From Acidobacteriota bacterium (GTDB lineage: Bacteria; Acidobacteriota; Terriglobia; Bryobacterales; Bryobacteraceae): DNA of 9,235 nucleotides. The position numbers were made by a program, and so were the translations under genes. Where the stretch lies: NCBI GenBank assembly GCA_003223065.1, contig QHXU01000325.1, forward strand, positions 2,947-12,181. Direction: 5' to 3'. Under the pieces are notes generated by a model. It was not told where the DNA came from, ran no database searches, and saw nothing but the letters and a program-made list of their open reading frames with translations. This document shows positions 6,567 through 9,235 of the stretch, piece by piece. Position 1 is the first letter of the stretch; each line of letters opens with the position of its first letter.

Positions 6567-7581
6567 ATCTTCTGACCCACGTCCGCAGATTCTTGGAGTC
6601 TCGCCCGTCGCGGCGATTCCAGGCGGCGAATTCCAGATTCGCGGCAAAGGCCTCGCTGCAACGGAGCGCCCCATTGTGCGCTTCGGCGACGTGGACGCTC
6701 CCATCGTCATCGGCTCAGACTCATTCGTGATCGTGCGCGTGCCGGACGGCGCCTCGGCCGGCGACTTGACGGTCGGGCAGAATCACCAGTCGAGTGTTCA
6801 CTGGTCATGCGGGATCGGCGTCCAGATTGCCGACAGCCTGCATCCTGTGTCTAACCCGGTGGTCGATCGCCTGGGCAACATTTATACGACCTTCAGTGGA
6901 TCGCCCGGGCAGAAGACGCCCGGTTCGATCTACAAGATCGATTTGAACTTCCGGATGAAACCGTTGGTCACGGATCTGATGAACGCCACCGGTCTCGCGC
7001 TCGATCAAGAGGGTAATCTCTACTCGTCTAGCCGGCACGATGGTGTCGTCTACCAGATATCGCCGTCGGGGAACCTCTCCGTGTATGCCGAAGGGATGGG
7101 GGTCGCAACCGGCATTGTGTTCGACCACGACCACAATCTCTACGTCGGCGACCGCAGCGGCACGGTTTTTAAGATCAGCCGATCGCGTCAAATCTACGTC
7201 TTCGCCACGCTCGAACCATCGATTGCGGCTTACCATCTCGCGTTTGGACCGGATCAATATCTGTATGTCACTGGTCCAACAACGTCGAGCTTCGATTCGG
7301 TGCTTCGCATCTCGCCTTCCGGCCATGTGGAAAGGTTCTATCGAGGCCTGGGACGCCCGCAGGGCATGGCGTTCGATGTGAACGCGAATCTGTACGTGGC
7401 TGCGTCGCTTGGCGGGCGGCGCGGCGTGGTGCGCTTCACGCCCGACGCGAAGGCAGAGCTGTTTCTCTCCGGGCCCGCGATCGTCGGCCTCGCGTTTTCA
7501 CCTTCCAAGGCGCTGATTCTGGCGACCAACAACTCTGTTTACCGGGTCGATGTTGGCATCGAAGGCAGGCCGGTTCCCTAA
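6553..7581 (+). CDS. IPT/TIG domain plus six-bladed NHL-like propeller protein
   Basis: No named gene is recognised. The 342-aa product begins with an IPT/TIG-like immunoglobulin fold (about residues 10-90: PQILGVSPVAAIPGGEFQIRG ending in VPDGASAGDLTV). It continues with six repeats of the NHL/SMP-30 type at about 102-129, 147-169, 187-208, 228-254, 271-297 and 311-332. Each has the form LAxDxxxNLYVxxxxxGxVxxI and they are spaced about 40-45 residues apart, which suggests a closed six-bladed propeller. Such proteins bind ligands or act as lactonase-like enzymes; no catalytic residue set can be assigned here. The N-terminus (MAFRKSSDPRP) has no signal peptide, so a cytoplasmic or membrane-associated role is inferred. 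The ATG at 6553 lies 14 bases inside pgpA with no ribosome binding site, suggesting coupling. A longer frame upstream reads through pgpA and is a shadow. The stop abuts cinA. Confidence 0.85.
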   Translation: MAFRKSSDPRPQILGVSPVAAIPGGEFQIRGKGLAATERPIVRFGDVDAPIVIGSDSFVIVRVPDGASAGDLTVGQNHQSSVHWSCGIGVQIADSLHPVSNPVVDRLGNIYTTFSGSPGQKTPGSIYKIDLNFRMKPLVTDLMNATGLALDQEGNLYSSSRHDGVVYQISPSGNLSVYAEGMGVATGIVFDHDHNLYVGDRSGTVFKISRSRQIYVFATLEPSIAAYHLAFGPDQYLYVTGPTTSSFDSVLRISPSGHVERFYRGLGRPQGMAFDVNANLYVAASLGGRRGVVRFTPDAKAELFLSGPAIVGLAFSPSKALILATNNSVYRVDVGIEGRPVP

Positions 7582-8820
7582 ATGTTGGCAGCGGACGCCG
7601 AGATCATCGCCGTCGGGTCTGAGCTGCTGACGCATCAGCGGATCGATACCAACTCGCTCTATCTCACTGAGCAGCTCAACGCGCTGGGTGTCGAGGTGCG
7701 CCGGAAACTGATCGTGGGCGATGATCGCGCTCTGCTCACTGCGGCCGTGAATCACGCGCTGGCGCACGTCGGTATCGTGGTGCTTACCGGCGGGCTCGGA
7801 CCGACCGAGGACGACATCACGCGCGACGCAGTCGCGGCGGCGTTTGGGCGCAGCCTGGTGTTTCGCCAGGACATCTGTGATCAGATTGAAGATCGCTTTC
7901 GCCGCTTCAACCGCAAGATGGCGGAGATCAACCGCCGGCAGGCGTACCTGGTGGAAGGAGCGGACCTGCTGCCCAATCCGCGTGGCACCGCGCCCGGACA
8001 GTGGATCGAACAGGATGGGCGCGTGGCAATGCTGCTGCCGGGTCCGCCCGGAGAGCTGAAGCCCATGTTTGCGAGCGAGTGCGTTCCGCGCTTGGAGCAG
8101 CGTCTTCCCCCGCAAGTGATCCGCACTCGGTTCTATGGGGTCGCGGGAATGACCGAGTCCGAGCTAGACCAGTTGATTTCCCCGGTGTACTCGAAATACA
8201 CCAATCCGGCGACAACCATTCTGGCCGCCCCTGGCGATATCCAGGTGCATCTGCGCGCGCGCTGCGCCACCCTCGAAGAAACCGAGCGGCTCTTCTCCGA
8301 AGTATGCGGGCCCATCGAAGAACTGCTCGGCGACCGCATCTACTCCCGCGAGGGCGAAACTCTCGAAACGGTTGTCGGGAATTTGCTTCGCGAGCGCGGA
8401 GGCACGTTGAGCGTCGCCGAAAGCTTGACGGGCGGGCTCCTGGGTGAGCGCATAACGCTGGTTCCAGGCAGTTCCGACTACTTCGTCGGCGGTTTTATCG
8501 CATACAGTGACCGGTTGAAGACAGAGCTATTGGGGGTGGACGCGTCGCTGATCGAACGGCGCTCCGCGGTGAGTGAAGAGGTCGCGCTTGCGATGGCGGA
8601 GGGCGCGCGCTCACGGACACGATCGACCTACGCTGTTTCCGTTACCGGGGAGGCGGGGCCGGTGAGCGCGAGCGGCGCACCACCCGGCCGCGTGTACATC
8701 GGCCTGGCCGGGCCGGGCCCTTCAGAGACCCGCCACTTTCAGTTTCCCGGCGACCGAACCCGCGTGCGGACGCTCGCGGCGCAGACCGCCCTGGACTTCC
8801 TCCGGCGCCGTATTCGCTGA
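7582..8820 (+). CDS. cinA: CinA family protein: MoCF-like domain fused to nicotinamide-nucleotide amidase domain
   Basis: CinA proteins recycle pyridine nucleotides. The C-terminal PncC-type domain deamidates nicotinamide mononucleotide to nicotinate mononucleotide, and the N-terminal domain is related to molybdopterin-binding proteins and has ADP-ribose pyrophosphatase activity in studied members. The 412-aa length is typical of the full two-domain form. In the N-terminal domain I see IIAVGSELL (8-16), DTNS (22-25), TGGLGPTEDDITRD (69-82) and LLPGPPGEL (151-159). In the C-terminal domain (about 257-412) I see VAESLTGGLL (278-287), VPGSSDYFVGGFIAYSD (294-310), SEEVA and SVTGEAGP (353-360). 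The usual GIAGPxGG...KPVG stretch is altered to GEAGPVSASGAPPG. The ATG directly follows the TAA of the propeller gene with no gap, so coupling is likely. In some bacteria cinA is tied to competence and recA; no recA is present here. Confidence 0.96.
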   Translation: MLAADAEIIAVGSELLTHQRIDTNSLYLTEQLNALGVEVRRKLIVGDDRALLTAAVNHALAHVGIVVLTGGLGPTEDDITRDAVAAAFGRSLVFRQDICDQIEDRFRRFNRKMAEINRRQAYLVEGADLLPNPRGTAPGQWIEQDGRVAMLLPGPPGELKPMFASECVPRLEQRLPPQVIRTRFYGVAGMTESELDQLISPVYSKYTNPATTILAAPGDIQVHLRARCATLEETERLFSEVCGPIEELLGDRIYSREGETLETVVGNLLRERGGTLSVAESLTGGLLGERITLVPGSSDYFVGGFIAYSDRLKTELLGVDASLIERRSAVSEEVALAMAEGARSRTRSTYAVSVTGEAGPVSASGAPPGRVYIGLAGPGPSETRHFQFPGDRTRVRTLAAQTALDFLRRRIR

Positions 8821-8860
8821 CGATTCTCATTTTTTTCCCGCCTGAGCCGATGAGTCAGTC

Positions 8861-9235
8861 ATGGTTTCGCTAAGCGATCAACGCGTTGCGTCTGCGCCCT
8901 CACCAGACGTCCTGAAGCAAAAAGCACTCCGGTCGCTCGGATCGTTGCCCCCGTTTTCGCCGATTCTGAACCGTCTGCTCGCATCCCTTGGGGCGGAAGA
9001 CGTCTCGTTTGCGAAACTCGGCGACCTGATTGAGAAAGACACTGTCGTTTCCGGCAATATTCTGCAACTGGTGAACTCGGCGCTATACGCACGGCGCGGC
9101 ACGGTCAACTCGGTGCGGCACGCCATGTCCCTGCTGGGCGTCGGCAAGCTTCGTAACACCGTGCTAGGCATGTCGATCACCCGCATGTGGAACCAGGTGC
9201 ACGGGCCTTCGCCCTGGTCGATGGCGCGCTTCAAC
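8861..9235 (+). CDS. HDOD-domain protein (3'-partial)
   Basis: The first 125 codons of a gene that runs off the window without a stop. After a short, probably disordered start (MVSLSDQRVASAPSPDV), the sequence fits an HDOD domain: LGSLPPFSPILNRLL (about 26-40), KLGDLIEKDTVVSGNILQLVNSALYA (about 52-77) and SVRHAMSLLGVGKLRN (about 84-99). HDOD domains are HD-related, usually lack the catalytic HD pair, and are found in signalling proteins. The missing C-terminus may carry further domains, so no precise role is given. The ATG at 8861 is the first start after an in-frame TGA at 8843, which fixes it well, although no clear ribosome binding site is visible. It lies 40 bases after cinA, a wider gap than the rest of the run, and may be a separate unit. 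Confidence 0.87.
   Translation, partial: MVSLSDQRVASAPSPDVLKQKALRSLGSLPPFSPILNRLLASLGAEDVSFAKLGDLIEKDTVVSGNILQLVNSALYARRGTVNSVRHAMSLLGVGKLRNTVLGMSITRMWNQVHGPSPWSMARFN

Noticed and set aside
8803..8836. Hairpin at the end of cinA (CGGCG / CGCTG) followed by a seven-T run as a terminator
   Set aside because: The stem is short, contains a G-T pair, and lies 10 bases before the T-run, which is too far for a standard intrinsic terminator; left as an unproven possibility.
1..9235. Possible new defence, mobile or CRISPR-like system
   Set aside because: All coding space is taken by recognisable housekeeping families; no transposase, integrase, direct-repeat array, toxin-antitoxin pair or composition shift was seen.

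Overview
The window is a GC-rich (visibly about 60% G+C), gene-dense bacterial chromosome segment made of housekeeping genes. No mobile element, CRISPR array, tRNA, rRNA or phage signature was seen. The organism looks like a member of the Acidobacteriota (Solibacter/Bryobacter-like). This is an inference from the string rimO - yacG - pgpA - IPT/propeller - cinA, the flanking HDOD gene, the protein flavour and the frequent TTG starts; there is no marker gene to prove it.

Layout: (1) 1-3483 (+) is cobalamin-dependent methionine synthase MetH, complete except for its first few residues. (2) 3485-3838 (-) is a small DUF192 protein that runs tail-to-tail into metH with a single base between the two stop codons. 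(3) 3925-4389 (+) is peptide methionine sulfoxide reductase MsrA, divergent from DUF192. (4) 4390-4516 is the longest clearly non-coding gap and holds a plausible extended -10 promoter. (5) 4517-8820 (+) is a very compact five-gene run: rimO (broken by a frameshift at about 5043-5050), yacG, pgpA, an unnamed IPT/TIG plus six-bladed propeller protein, and cinA. Junctions are overlaps of 23, 4 and 14 nt and one exact abutment, so co-transcription and translational coupling are likely. (6) 8861-9235 (+) is the start of an HDOD-domain protein cut off by the window edge.

Functional links: MetH makes methionine, MsrA repairs oxidised methionine, and RimO uses S-adenosylmethionine to methylthiolate ribosomal protein S12, so the left half has a loose methionine/SAM theme. 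The compact operon mixes ribosome modification, gyrase inhibition (YacG), phosphatidylglycerol synthesis (PgpA) and NAD-recycling (CinA) and is best seen as a housekeeping operon.

Most notable points: the rimO reading frame is broken by a perfect 4-bp tandem duplication (CAGACAGA), and removing one copy restores a textbook RimO sequence. The IPT/propeller protein has no visible signal peptide although such folds are often exported. I found no convincing new defence or mobile system here.
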